NCBI GenBank assembly: GCA_050743125.1
Contig: JBOGEB010000063.1
Coordinates: 1 to 20,815, forward strand
DNA from: JBOGEB01 sp050743125
GTDB lineage: Bacteria; Actinomycetota; Nitriliruptoria; Euzebyales; Egibacteraceae
Direction of reading: 5' to 3'
DNA: 20,815 bases
The first letter of the stretch is position 1. Every line of letters begins with the position of its first letter. The position numbers were made by a program, and so were the translations under genes. This document shows, one piece after another, positions 7,439 to 15,347 of the stretch. Under the pieces are notes generated by a model, which was given only the letters and a program-made list of their open reading frames with translations, had not been told where the DNA came from and did no database searches.

Positions 7439-7683
7439 CCGGTCAAACCTCCTTACGGAACCTCGGAGTGTCTCCTGACGAGACAGCTTCTGGGTCTGAA
7501 AAGGATAAACCATCGCCTGACTGCATGGAGTATGCTCGGCACAGTACTGGAGTTATATTTTGAACCGGGATCATGTGCGATCCGACACCGCCTGCGTGTT
7601 CTTTTAAGATACGCTCCCCTACAAAACGAGGGAGCAGGTGTGCGCAATGGATCAGCGTTTACGTCGAGAGCCATGAACGGCGA
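7439..7683. promoter_or_regulatory. Divergent control region between the precursor operon and the dehydrogenase gene
   Basis: This 245-bp region must hold promoters for both directions. AAGGAGGT for the precursor is at its left edge. A small hairpin TGTCTC-CTGAC-GAGACA lies at 7469-7485, within the probable precursor leader RNA or its promoter. A second inverted repeat, GCTCCC (7613-7618) with GGGAGC (7630-7635), lies about 50 bp before the dehydrogenase start. The sequence around 7540-7570 is AT-rich (for example TATAAC on the minus strand), but I cannot assign a confident -35/-10 pair in either direction. Other reading frames through this region look non-coding. Confidence 0.45.
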
Positions 7684-8589
7684 ATGCTCATGAATCCCGC
7701 TGACCTACCGCGCATCCCAGCGGACAGCAACGGTGGGGAGGCTCTCGACCTGCTTGGCCTCGTCAGCGGGCTCAGCGACCATGAACTGGCAGCCCTCCGA
7801 CGTTTTCTTGAGAATGCCGACATACGAGCGCTCGCCTGCAGCACGTCATCCCTTGAGCAGGCTCAGGCCCTCACCAACTGGCTGAACAGCACCGCCGCGG
7901 ACAGGTCCATCGAGCTGCCATTCGCGCACTACGGGTTGCACACACCGACCGAGCCCAAAGACGTCGAGTTGCCCCGTGACGTGCCCGACATTGGACTCGG
8001 CCTGGGGGAAGCCCTGCGGGCTCGACGATCCGGACAGCAGTACGCATCCCGCCCGCTGGCCTTGCAGAGCCTCAGCGCGCTCTTGCTGTATGCGGCCGGC
8101 ATCGTGAGACATGCGGAGCGCTGCGGCCGTCCGGACTATCCCTGCAGTGCCGCCCCCGCCGCCGGGGGCCTGCCCTCCGTCGCGGTCTTTCTGGTCGTGT
8201 GCAAGGCCGAGGCACTGCCACCGGGCGTGTACGCCTACAAGCGCAAAGCCCATGTACTTCGAGCCGTCCTGGTGGGCGATCCGCGTCCGGTGCTTTGCCA
8301 CGCTTATGTCTGGTCGAAGTTCGCCGATGCTCCGGTCACGGTGGTTCTTGCCATCCGACCGCGCCTTTCGTTCCGAAAATATCCACTGCGTCACTACCGC
8401 ACACTCCACATCGATGTGGGAGTCATGGCACAGAACCTCTACCTTGTCAGCACCGCGCTGGGTCTGAGTTGTTGCGCGGTCGCCGGGTACCGCGACGACC
8501 CTATCGGCCAACTCATCAGCCATTCACGTGACGTGGTTCTCCCGGCGCTGCTGTTCGCCGTCGGCCATACCCCCCAAGGGGCAACGTAA
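7684..8589 (+). CDS. SagB/McbC-type FMN-dependent dehydrogenase (nitroreductase fold)
   Basis: These enzymes use FMN to oxidise azolines to azoles in RiPP pathways. From ATG 7684 the protein has 301 residues: a helical N-terminal part, then the FMN-binding start ALRARRSGQQY (about 110-120), APAAGGLPSVAVFLVV (147-162) in place of the usual PSAGG motif, ALPPGVYAY, the Lys-Tyr pair (Lys222-Tyr223) in FRKYPLRHYR that is catalytic in McbC/BcerB-type dehydrogenases, and VMAQNLYLVSTALGLS. The start is unsure (7684 or 7690; neither has a clear ribosome site, and the frame stays open to 7573). It is the only gene of the cluster on the plus strand. Since the adjacent precursor lacks usable Cys/Ser/Thr, its substrate bond is unknown; oxidation of another YcaO-made ring or of the backbone is possible. 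Confidence 0.88.
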   Translation: MLMNPADLPRIPADSNGGEALDLLGLVSGLSDHELAALRRFLENADIRALACSTSSLEQAQALTNWLNSTAADRSIELPFAHYGLHTPTEPKDVELPRDVPDIGLGLGEALRARRSGQQYASRPLALQSLSALLLYAAGIVRHAERCGRPDYPCSAAPAAGGLPSVAVFLVVCKAEALPPGVYAYKRKAHVLRAVLVGDPRPVLCHAYVWSKFADAPVTVVLAIRPRLSFRKYPLRHYRTLHIDVGVMAQNLYLVSTALGLSCCAVAGYRDDPIGQLISHSRDVVLPALLFAVGHTPQGAT

Positions 8590-8604
8590 CGTTGCGACGT
8601 TACG
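8585..8604. terminator. Hairpin between convergent genes
   Basis: CGTAACGT (8585-8592), loop TGCG, ACGTTACG (8597-8604): a perfect 8-bp stem that includes the TAA stop of the dehydrogenase gene. It lies 20 bp from the stop of the exporter gene that arrives from the other side, so it could serve both directions. There is no U tract, as is usual for actinomycete terminators. Confidence 0.55.
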
Positions 8605-8623
8605 GGGGCGACCGGCGAACGGC

Positions 8624-10426
8624 TCACATGCCGATGAGGCCACCACGCTGGCTAGCGATGAGCGAGGCGTAGACACCGCCAGCGGCGGCGAGCTGGTCGT
8701 GGGTGCCGGTTTCGGCCACCCGACCGTTTTGGAGCACGATCAGCCGGTCGGCGGAGCGGATGGTCGACAGACGGTGAGCGATCAACAGGGTAGTGCGCCC
8801 GTGCGCGGCCTCAGCCATGGCTGCTTGCAGCGCCTGTTCGTTGGCGGCGTCGAGGTTGCTGACGGCCTCGTCCATGATGAGCACAGGTGTGTCCGCGAGC
8901 AGGGCGCGGGCGATGGCGATGCGCTGGCGCTGCCCGCCGGACAACTGTGCGCCTCGCTCGCCACAGACGGTGTCGTAGCCGTTGGGCAGCTCAGCGACGA
9001 TGAAGTCGTGGGCAAACGCCTGGCGGGTGGCTGTCTGGACCTCGGCATCGGTGGCGTCGGGCCGGCCCAGCCGGATGTTCTCGCGTACGGACACGTTAAA
9101 CAGGTAGACGTCCTGGGGGACGAGCGCCACGTGTTCGCGTACCGCCTCGGCCGGCCAGTCGCGCAGGTCGGTTCCACCAAGCATGACCGCACCGGTGTCG
9201 GGGTCCCAGAAGCGCAGCAGGAGGTTCGCGCACGTGGACTTGCCGGCACCGGAGTGTCCGACGAGGGCGACGGTCTCGCCGGGCTCGACGTGGAACGACA
9301 CGCCGGCGAGGGCTTCCTCCCGGTCAGGGGCGTAACGGAAGGACACGTCACGGAACGTGACGGCCCAGCGGTTCGGGGTAGGGGGCGCGGTTCTGGTGCG
9401 GTCGACGACAGCGGGCGGATGGTCCAAGACGGTGAACACACGCCCCGCGCTGCCGCGGATCTGGCCTAACTCACGTGCGGTCTGGGTGACCTCGGCTAGC
9501 GGCACGAGCGCGTAGACGGCCAGGATCACTGCTGCCGGGTAGGCCGACAGCGCCAGCGCGCCGCTGCCGATCAACGACGCAGCAGTGGCCAGCACGGCGA
9601 GCATGCCCAAGGCCTGCAGCCCGTCGGCAGCGGCCTGCTCAGCGCCGGCTCGCCGACCGTAGACGAGTTGCAGCTTATGCAGCGAGGCGGTGCGTCGGGC
9701 CAGCCGGTGGGCGTAGGCGCTCCCCCGGCCGAAGGCGACGAGCTCACGCAGCCCTTGCACGCCATCGACGACCTCGGCGTGCAAGGTGCCGAACTCATTG
9801 CGCAGTCGCTGACCCTGTGCGCTCGCCCGTTCGCCGAGCCAGTAGGGCACGGTGCCCACGGCCAGCACGAACGGGCCCAGCGCCAAGGCAAGGACGGGGT
9901 GGAGCAGCCCGATCACGGTCGTGGCGGTGAGGGTAACGGTCACCGCGACGAGGTAGTCGGCGAGGGTGTGGGCGTAGAAGCGCTCGGTCACCTCGACGTC
10001 GCTCATGACCACCCCAGCGAGGTCGCCGGTGCGCCGTCCCAGAAGCCAGCGCGGCGCGATCCGGGCAAGCGCCTCGAACGCCCGCACGCGCAGGACCGTA
10101 AGCAGCGAGTGGGCAAAGTCGTGGGCGATCCACATCTGCCACCAGCGGGCGGCCGCTGCAACGAGGACGCTGACGCCGAGCAGCACGAGGACCGGCGTCA
10201 GCTCGGCCGTAGCCCGCCCGGTGGCAGCCTCGCCCACCAGCCAAGCGCCGGTAGCCGCTGCGGCGACCGCCGCGAGGTGGTAGCACAGGCCGGCGACGAC
10301 GGTCCAGGCGAACAGCCGCCGCTGGGTGAGCGCAACAGGCAACAGTGCTCGGATCGGCTGCACGAGCCGCGGGGCGGGCTCGGGCCAGCTGCCGGCCTGG
10401 GGGGGACGTTCGGTGACGGTGGTCAT
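8624..10426 (-). CDS. ABC exporter half-transporter B (fused TMD-NBD)
   Basis: The 600-residue protein has an N-terminal membrane domain with about six hydrophobic spans (roughly residues 40-310) and a C-terminal ATPase: Walker A GHSGAGKST (390-398), Q-loop VPQDVYLF, signature LSGGQRQR, Walker B VLIMDEAVS and the switch His in AHRLST. This layout is that of type IV exporters such as CydDC-like and peptide or drug exporters. Its ATG overlaps the stop of the upstream partner by four bases, so the two are made together and probably form a heterodimer. Walker B carries DEAVS where the partner has DEATS; both have the catalytic Glu. It lacks an N-terminal peptidase domain, so it would not cleave a leader. 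Export of the RiPP product or self-resistance are the likely jobs; the substrate is not shown by sequence. Confidence 0.9.
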   Translation of the reverse strand: MTTVTERPPQAGSWPEPAPRLVQPIRALLPVALTQRRLFAWTVVAGLCYHLAAVAAAATGAWLVGEAATGRATAELTPVLVLLGVSVLVAAAARWWQMWIAHDFAHSLLTVLRVRAFEALARIAPRWLLGRRTGDLAGVVMSDVEVTERFYAHTLADYLVAVTVTLTATTVIGLLHPVLALALGPFVLAVGTVPYWLGERASAQGQRLRNEFGTLHAEVVDGVQGLRELVAFGRGSAYAHRLARRTASLHKLQLVYGRRAGAEQAAADGLQALGMLAVLATAASLIGSGALALSAYPAAVILAVYALVPLAEVTQTARELGQIRGSAGRVFTVLDHPPAVVDRTRTAPPTPNRWAVTFRDVSFRYAPDREEALAGVSFHVEPGETVALVGHSGAGKSTCANLLLRFWDPDTGAVMLGGTDLRDWPAEAVREHVALVPQDVYLFNVSVRENIRLGRPDATDAEVQTATRQAFAHDFIVAELPNGYDTVCGERGAQLSGGQRQRIAIARALLADTPVLIMDEAVSNLDAANEQALQAAMAEAAHGRTTLLIAHRLSTIRSADRLIVLQNGRVAETGTHDQLAAAGGVYASLIASQRGGLIGM

Positions 10427-12162
10427 GTCCGGATGCTCTCCTGTGCGGCAACGAGACGCGCGTAGTCACCGTTGCGGGCAAGCAACTCGCCGTGCCGACC
10501 GGTCTCGGTGGCGGTGCCATCGGCGAGTACGACGATGCGGTCGGCGTTTCGCACGGTGGACAGGCGGTGGGCGATCACCAACGTGGTGCGCCCAGCGCTG
10601 ACTCGGTCCAACGCCTGTTGGATCGCAGCCTCACTGGCCGCGTCGACATTGCTGGTCGCTTCGTCGAGAACGAGGATGGGCGCGTCCTTCAGCAACGCCC
10701 GGGCGATCGCGACGCGCTGGCGTTGCCCGCCGGACAACGACCCACCGCGCTCGCTTACCTGGGTGGCGTAGTCGTCCGGTAGACCAGCAATGAACTCGTG
10801 GATATTGGCTTGGCGGGCGGCGGCTTCGACCTCGGCATCGGTGGCCTCGGGTCGACCGAGGCGAATATTGTCGGCAATCGTGCCGTAGAACAGGTACGTG
10901 TCCTGGCTCACTACTGCGGTCGCCGCCCGCACTGTGGTCAGCGGCAGGTCGCGAACGTCGTAGCCGCCAAGGCGCACCACTCCGGCCTGGGGGTCGAAGA
11001 AGCGCAGCAGCAACGAGATGATCGTGGTCTTCCCCGCCCCCGATGGGCCGACGACGGCGACCGTCTCTCCCGGCGCCACTAACAGGGACAGGTCCCGCAG
11101 CGCCGGCTGGCCGCGGGTGGAGTAGGTGAAGGTGACGCCGTCCAGATCGATACGGGGTACGAGCTCGCTTGCGCTCAGTGAGACGGGTTCAGCGGGCTCG
11201 GCGACCTCGGGCTCGGTGTCGAGCAGCGCGACGATGTTCTTCGAACTCGACAACCCTTCGAAGCCGATGTGCCAGTACTTCGACAGGTCCGCGAACGGCC
11301 GGAAGCACTCGCGGGCTAGCAGGAGAACGGTGAACAGTGTGACCAGCTCAAGGGTGCCGCTGGCGACCCGGACGGCGCCGATGCCGATCGCTGCTGCCGT
11401 CCCGGCGAGCACCCCGAACGTGGTCAACCCGGTGTCGAGGAGCGCCATACCGAGCTGGCGCATGGTCGTCTCATAGAGGTGCCGGGCACGCCCGGCGAGC
11501 GCGTCACGCGTGCGCTGGACGGCATTGAATGCTTTCAGCGTCGTCATGCCTTGCATAGCGTCGACGTAGTCGCTGGCCAGCTCCCCCCAGGCCTGCCAGC
11601 GAGCCTCGCTCTTCTCCGCGATGATGCGGTCCCAAATCCGCGGCGCGAGTGGTACGAACACCACGAAGCATCCGATCAGCAGCGTGAGCGGCAGATCGAG
11701 CCAGGCGAGATAGCCCAGGATCAGTAAGGGACCGAGCAGGCACACCCCCACCGTCGGCAGGTAGCGGCCGAAATAGGTTTCCAGAGCCTCAATCCCCTCG
11801 ACGAGGGTCGTTTGCACGTCACCGGTGCGCTGGCGGAGCAGATAACCCGGCCCGAGCGCGAGTAGGTGGTCGTACACGCGCCCACGCACCCGCTCTTTCA
11901 CCCGCTGGGCAACCAGCTGGGCGGCGACCTCGCGAGCCCACAGCAGTCCGGCTCGGACGACCAGCGCGCCAGCCACCCCGGCCAACAGTCCGGTCATATC
12001 GCCGAGGCCATTGCCGTCGAACGCCCTGGCAAGGACCAGCGCGACGAGCGCTCCCTGGACGACGTAGGTCGCGGTCACTGCCAGACCGAGCGCGACGGTG
12101 CCGGCTACCTGCCAGCGAACATCCCCGGCCAAGCGCAGCAACCCCAGGTGCACGTGCGTCAC
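10423..12162 (-). CDS. ABC exporter half-transporter A (fused TMD-NBD, CydD-like)
   Basis: The 579-residue protein has six hydrophobic spans in its first 300 residues, including LVTLFTVLLLARECFRPFADL in the last span as in CydD-type subunits, then an ATPase with Walker A GPSGAGKTT (about 372-380), VSQDTYLF, LSGGQRQR, ILVLDEATS and AHRLST. I start it at GTG 12162, which has AAGGAGG seven bases upstream; an upstream ATG at 12213 would overlap the preceding gene and has no such site. It follows the RHH-VOC gene by 19 bp and overlaps the second half-transporter by four bases, giving a three-gene operon. True CydDC exports cysteine/glutathione for cytochrome bd, but no cyd genes are here, so I call it only CydD-like. 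Confidence 0.9.
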   Translation of the reverse strand: MTHVHLGLLRLAGDVRWQVAGTVALGLAVTATYVVQGALVALVLARAFDGNGLGDMTGLLAGVAGALVVRAGLLWAREVAAQLVAQRVKERVRGRVYDHLLALGPGYLLRQRTGDVQTTLVEGIEALETYFGRYLPTVGVCLLGPLLILGYLAWLDLPLTLLIGCFVVFVPLAPRIWDRIIAEKSEARWQAWGELASDYVDAMQGMTTLKAFNAVQRTRDALAGRARHLYETTMRQLGMALLDTGLTTFGVLAGTAAAIGIGAVRVASGTLELVTLFTVLLLARECFRPFADLSKYWHIGFEGLSSSKNIVALLDTEPEVAEPAEPVSLSASELVPRIDLDGVTFTYSTRGQPALRDLSLLVAPGETVAVVGPSGAGKTTIISLLLRFFDPQAGVVRLGGYDVRDLPLTTVRAATAVVSQDTYLFYGTIADNIRLGRPEATDAEVEAAARQANIHEFIAGLPDDYATQVSERGGSLSGGQRQRVAIARALLKDAPILVLDEATSNVDAASEAAIQQALDRVSAGRTTLVIAHRLSTVRNADRIVVLADGTATETGRHGELLARNGDYARLVAAQESIRT

Positions 12163-12181
12163 GCGAAGCCCTCCTTCATGG

Positions 12182-12700
12182 TCACGCGTAGAGGTCCGGG
12201 TCAGGCTCGTCAATACGCAGGACGAAGCCGTTGGGCTCGTGGACGCTCATGGAGCGACCGAACCCCTCGTCGACGATGTCCTCGACGGTGAAACCAGCGG
12301 CCTTGAGCCGCTCGGCCAGCGGCTCAAGCGGGCCATGGCACTCGAACGCGAGCTCAATGTGTTGATCGGCCTCATGGTCGGTCACGTGGAGGGCGATCAT
12401 CCCATTCGCCGCTGCGAGTTCGGCCCAACGCCCGTTGCGGCTACGCGCCCACAGCCGGAGGCCCAGAGCCCGGCAAAACCCGAGCGACGCCCGCATGTTG
12501 CGGACGAAGAGAACCGGCAGCGGCGTGAGGTCGCCGGGTCGGGGGTCGTGTCGTGGCCCAGCAGGAGCCTGGAGATGGGCGCGCAGCGCGTCGGCGACGA
12601 AATCAGACAGGGTCTGGTCGCGATCCAGCGAAGCCCGTTTCGTCGCCCGCACGAGCTCGGGGTCGAGGTAGACGTTGAACTGCTGCTTGCCATCAGTCAT
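12182..12700 (-). CDS. Ribbon-helix-helix / VOC (glyoxalase-fold) fusion protein, possible regulator
   Basis: The 172-residue protein joins two domains. Residues about 5-45 (FNVYLDPELVRATKRASLDR and QTLSDFVADALRAHLQ) look like a ribbon-helix-helix DNA-binding domain. From about residue 60 there is a VOC fold of the bleomycin-resistance/glyoxalase type (LPVLFVRNMRASLGFCRALG, then the repeat unit ending VHEPNGFVLRI). The full metal triad of glyoxalases is not evident, so it more likely binds a ligand than catalyses. I start at ATG 12700; upstream codons of the frame look non-coding. As first gene of the exporter operon it could be an autoregulated, ligand-sensing repressor or a drug-sequestering resistance protein. 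Short repeats of TAGCT near its start would suit a RHH operator. Confidence 0.78.
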   Translation of the reverse strand: MTDGKQQFNVYLDPELVRATKRASLDRDQTLSDFVADALRAHLQAPAGPRHDPRPGDLTPLPVLFVRNMRASLGFCRALGLRLWARSRNGRWAELAAANGMIALHVTDHEADQHIELAFECHGPLEPLAERLKAAGFTVEDIVDEGFGRSMSVHEPNGFVLRIDEPDPDLYA

Positions 12701-12710
12701 ACGATGGCAC

Positions 12711-12745
12711 CATGATAGCAAGCTAGTTACAGCTATACAATAACT
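12711..12745. promoter_or_regulatory. Repeated TAGCT-type motifs upstream of the RHH-VOC gene, possible operator
   Basis: On the minus strand the region reads TATAGCTGTAACTAGCTTGC, followed by TATC; it holds three spaced TAGCT/TGCTAT-like units just ahead of the RHH-VOC start. A nearly identical GCTAGTTAC/GCTAGTAAC pair occurs at 12720-12728 and near 12829, spanning the divergent promoters. RHH proteins bind short tandem or inverted repeats of this size. The evidence is pattern only, and AT-rich promoter sequence could produce it by chance. Confidence 0.3.
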
Positions 12746-12776
12746 GATCTCGTTGGAGTTCATCGAGGTCGGAAGC

Positions 12777-12805
12777 TTGAAATCAGAGTGAAGTTCTGCT
12801 ACCCT
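12777..12805 (+). promoter_or_regulatory. Putative sigma-70-type promoter for the ABC importer operon
   Basis: TTGAAA (12777-12782), a 17-bp spacer and TACCCT (12800-12805) resemble an actinobacterial housekeeping promoter (TTGAC-, TAnnnT). Transcription would begin near 12812, leaving a leader of about 35 bases before the GTG start with its GGGAGG site. Confidence 0.45.
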
Positions 12806-12846
12806 TAATTACGAGTATGCTAGTAACCTTGCGGGAGGGCAGCATC

Positions 12847-14406
12847 GTGATCAATGTCTCCATTCAGCCGAGCCGGTGGCGCCTTGGGCTTTCCGTGGTG
12901 GCCAGCGCCGCACTCATGCTCGCGGTGACCAGCTGCTCCAGTGGCTCGACGGAGGCCGGCAGCGCTGTAGCGACTGCGCCGGTGAGGATTGCCGTCGCGT
13001 CACCCATTGAGTCCCTCAGCCCTGACCAGAGCTTCCTTCTCGTCGAGTACGGAATGGCCGAGCTGCTCGCACGGCCGGCACCCGACGGCACCGTTACCGG
13101 ATGGCTAGCGCAGTCGATCATTCCCTCCGAAGACCTGAAAACGTGGTCGATCACCCTCAATTCCGGCGTGACGTTCCACAACGGCTCCCCGGTGGACGGT
13201 AAGGCGGTCGCTGCAGCGCTGCAGCGCACGATTGCCCAGCAGCAGCGGTACTTCCTCGGCGCGACCGTCGAGGCGACCGGTGAGCTCGAAGTCACGATCG
13301 TCCTGCCGCAACCCAACAGCACTGTCCGGAATATCCTCGCCTCCCGCTACAACTTTCCGATCTACGACGCCAACGCCTTGCCCGCGGACCTAACTGATGC
13401 CAAGGCGATCGCCGCGGCCGGCGTCTACACCGGACCGTTCATCCCAGATCCGCCGACGACCGCCGGCCTGACCGCGCGGGCCAACCCTGACTACTGGCAG
13501 GGCGAGGTCGAGGTTGGTGGCCTTCAGCTGCAGTTCGTGGAGGATCCCCAAGCCAGGGTGGCGGCCGTCGAGGCCGGCGAGGTGTACATCGCGATGCAAG
13601 CGCCCGCAGAGGCGGCGTTGACCATCGCCAAGAGGGACGAGGTCGTGTTCGTCACGGCGCAAACGGGGCCACTCGCTCGCGTCCTGCTGCCGCACGTGAC
13701 CACCCCACCGCTCGACGACCCGCTCGTGCGACGGGCCATCAGCTACGCCATCGACTATCAGGCCCTCGCCGATGAGGTACTGGCAGGCGCATATGAGCCA
13801 GCCAGCGGGCTCTACAGCTCTGGCATCAGCTATGGCAAACAGAACTACGCGCACGACCCCGGCCGCGCTGCCGCGCTGCTCGACGACGCGGGCTGGCGGC
13901 CCGACGGCGGCCTGCGGACGAAGGGGGGGCAACCGCTTGCACTGCGCTACATCTTCGAGCAGGCAGACCTCGACTCGGAGGCAATCGGCATCGGCCTGAA
14001 GGCGATGCTCGCCAACGTGGGCATCGATCTTGAGCTGCAGGCTATCGAGTCGTTCTACGCGCCTGAAGCATTCCCAGCGGTCTGGCACCTCGCATTGAGA
14101 AGCGCGCAGACCCAGGGGGTCGACAACTCCCCGGTCGAGGGTATCGACTACCTCCTCGGTGAGACCTACGGCATCGGGGAGGTCAACGACCCTGACGTCC
14201 AGCGTTTCGTGAACTCCTACCTCGGCACGGTCGACGAGGCCGAGCACGCGAGGCTGCTTGGCGAACTCCAGGACGTGGTGCTCGACCGGGGCCTCGCGTT
14301 CGTGGTCGGCTTCGAATACCCGAAGGTGGTCACTACGAGACAGTGGGCGACCTTCAAGCCCACCTACTCGGCGCCCGTGATCTGGTACGACATCGCGCCG
14401 GCGTGA
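12847..14406 (+). CDS. ABC importer solute-binding lipoprotein, family 5 (Opp/Nik/Dpp type)
   Basis: This 519-residue lipoprotein captures the substrate outside the cell. The start at GTG 12847 has GGGAGG nine bases upstream. A signal peptide follows: basic RWR, a hydrophobic core and a lipobox VTSC with the lipid-anchored Cys at residue 30, then a Ser/Gly linker. The rest is an SBP_bac_5 domain, with LAQSIIPSEDLKTWSITLNS, VTFHNGSPV, NPDYWQGEVEVGGL and DPLVRRAISYAIDYQALADE as family landmarks. This family carries oligopeptides, dipeptides, nickel or nickel/cobalt-chelator complexes and opines; I cannot choose from sequence alone. It is first in a five-gene operon. A decayed relative of this gene lies at 18957-19140. 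Confidence 0.92.
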   Translation: MINVSIQPSRWRLGLSVVASAALMLAVTSCSSGSTEAGSAVATAPVRIAVASPIESLSPDQSFLLVEYGMAELLARPAPDGTVTGWLAQSIIPSEDLKTWSITLNSGVTFHNGSPVDGKAVAAALQRTIAQQQRYFLGATVEATGELEVTIVLPQPNSTVRNILASRYNFPIYDANALPADLTDAKAIAAAGVYTGPFIPDPPTTAGLTARANPDYWQGEVEVGGLQLQFVEDPQARVAAVEAGEVYIAMQAPAEAALTIAKRDEVVFVTAQTGPLARVLLPHVTTPPLDDPLVRRAISYAIDYQALADEVLAGAYEPASGLYSSGISYGKQNYAHDPGRAAALLDDAGWRPDGGLRTKGGQPLALRYIFEQADLDSEAIGIGLKAMLANVGIDLELQAIESFYAPEAFPAVWHLALRSAQTQGVDNSPVEGIDYLLGETYGIGEVNDPDVQRFVNSYLGTVDEAEHARLLGELQDVVLDRGLAFVVGFEYPKVVTTRQWATFKPTYSAPVIWYDIAPA

Positions 14407-15347
14407 TGCCCGGCCGCGGACTCCTGAGGCGGTTGACCCAGGCAGCGTTCACCATCCTCGGGGCGAGCGTATTGATCTGGGCGCTGCTGCCCCTTGCGCC
14501 AGGCGATCCTGCCGTCTTCGTCCTGACCGCGCGGGGCAACCGCACGCCGGTGCCGTCCCAGATCGAGGCCGTACGTGTCGAACTCGGTCTTGACGACCCG
14601 TGGATGCTGCAGTACGGCAAGTGGCTCGCCGGGCTGACGCGCGGGGAGCTCGGCAACTCGTACCGCACAGGCAAGCCGGTCACTGCCGACCTCGTGACCC
14701 GGGCGTTGCCGACCCTGCGCCTCGCCGCTGCCGCTGTCGCGCTCGGGGCGGGGCTATCCCTGGTTGCCGGGTTGGTCAGCGCAGCGTTCGCCGGGCGCTG
14801 GCCGGACCACCTCATCAGGCTCTACGCGGCGGCGTTCGCCTCCATCCCCTCCTTCGTGCTCGGCATCGTGCTCCTGCAGATTGTCGTTGTGTGGTCGGGA
14901 CGGGGCTCGGTCGTCGCCGATGCGGGATGGGGCGACGTATGGTTACCGGCCGCCTGCCTGGCGGCCCCGATTGCCGCGCGCTGGATCCAGATCCTCCGGG
15001 TTGGCCTCCTGGAGGCCGCAGGCGCTGGCTACCATCTGGTCGTCGCCGCTCGCGGCGCCGGTCCGGCACGCCTGCTGCTCGTGCACGCGCTGCCCAACGC
15101 GCTGCTGCCGTTCATGACTGCTGTCGGCCTGGGCATCGTCTACTTCCTCACCGGCACAGCGGTGATCGAGGCGGTGTTCACCTGGCCTGGCCTCGGCCTC
15201 CACCTCCTCCACGCCGTCCGCGACCGGGACCTGCCAGTCATCCAGGCGATCGCGGTGCTGGCCACCGTCGGATTCGTCGGGATGAGCATGCTCGTCGATG
15301 CGATTGCCAGGCTCATCGACCCTCGCGTCGGAGACCGCATGGCATGA
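14406..15347 (+). CDS. ABC importer permease, Opp/Dpp/NikB type
   Basis: The 313-residue inner-membrane protein has about six spans, an N-terminal region typical of DppB/NikB (APGDPAVFVL and IEAVRVELGLDDPWMLQYGK) and an EAA-loop-like segment that contacts the ATPase (GYHLVVAARGAGPARLLLVH then ALPNALLP). It ends ARLIDPRVGDRMA, as is usual in this family (RLIDPRVRL). The ATG at 14406 overlaps the last base of the upstream TGA, so it is translationally coupled to the binding protein. Confidence 0.93.
   Translation: MPGRGLLRRLTQAAFTILGASVLIWALLPLAPGDPAVFVLTARGNRTPVPSQIEAVRVELGLDDPWMLQYGKWLAGLTRGELGNSYRTGKPVTADLVTRALPTLRLAAAAVALGAGLSLVAGLVSAAFAGRWPDHLIRLYAAAFASIPSFVLGIVLLQIVVVWSGRGSVVADAGWGDVWLPAACLAAPIAARWIQILRVGLLEAAGAGYHLVVAARGAGPARLLLVHALPNALLPFMTAVGLGIVYFLTGTAVIEAVFTWPGLGLHLLHAVRDRDLPVIQAIAVLATVGFVGMSMLVDAIARLIDPRVGDRMA

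Noticed and set aside
7439..7513. N-terminal extension of the precursor giving a 62-residue protein
   Set aside because: The AAGGAGGT site lies inside the extension, eight bases before the internal ATG at 7438, so the 37-residue form is far better supported.
7265..7693. Plus-strand frame of 142 codons antisense to the precursor
   Set aside because: It reads through the hairpin and the antisense of the precursor, has no recognisable domain and no ribosome site.
1138..8589. Assignment as a bottromycin-type cluster because of two YcaO genes and a hydrolase
   Set aside because: The radical SAM methyltransferases, the cytochrome P450 and the characteristic N-terminal core are absent, and a leader-binding E1-like protein plus SagB dehydrogenase are present instead.
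8624..12162. Naming the exporter cydDC
   Set aside because: The half-transporters resemble CydD/CydC in layout, but no cytochrome bd genes are nearby and the context is secondary metabolism.
8528..12291. Several long plus-strand frames across the exporter genes
   Set aside because: They are antisense shadows of GC-rich genes with clear ABC transporter motifs on the minus strand.
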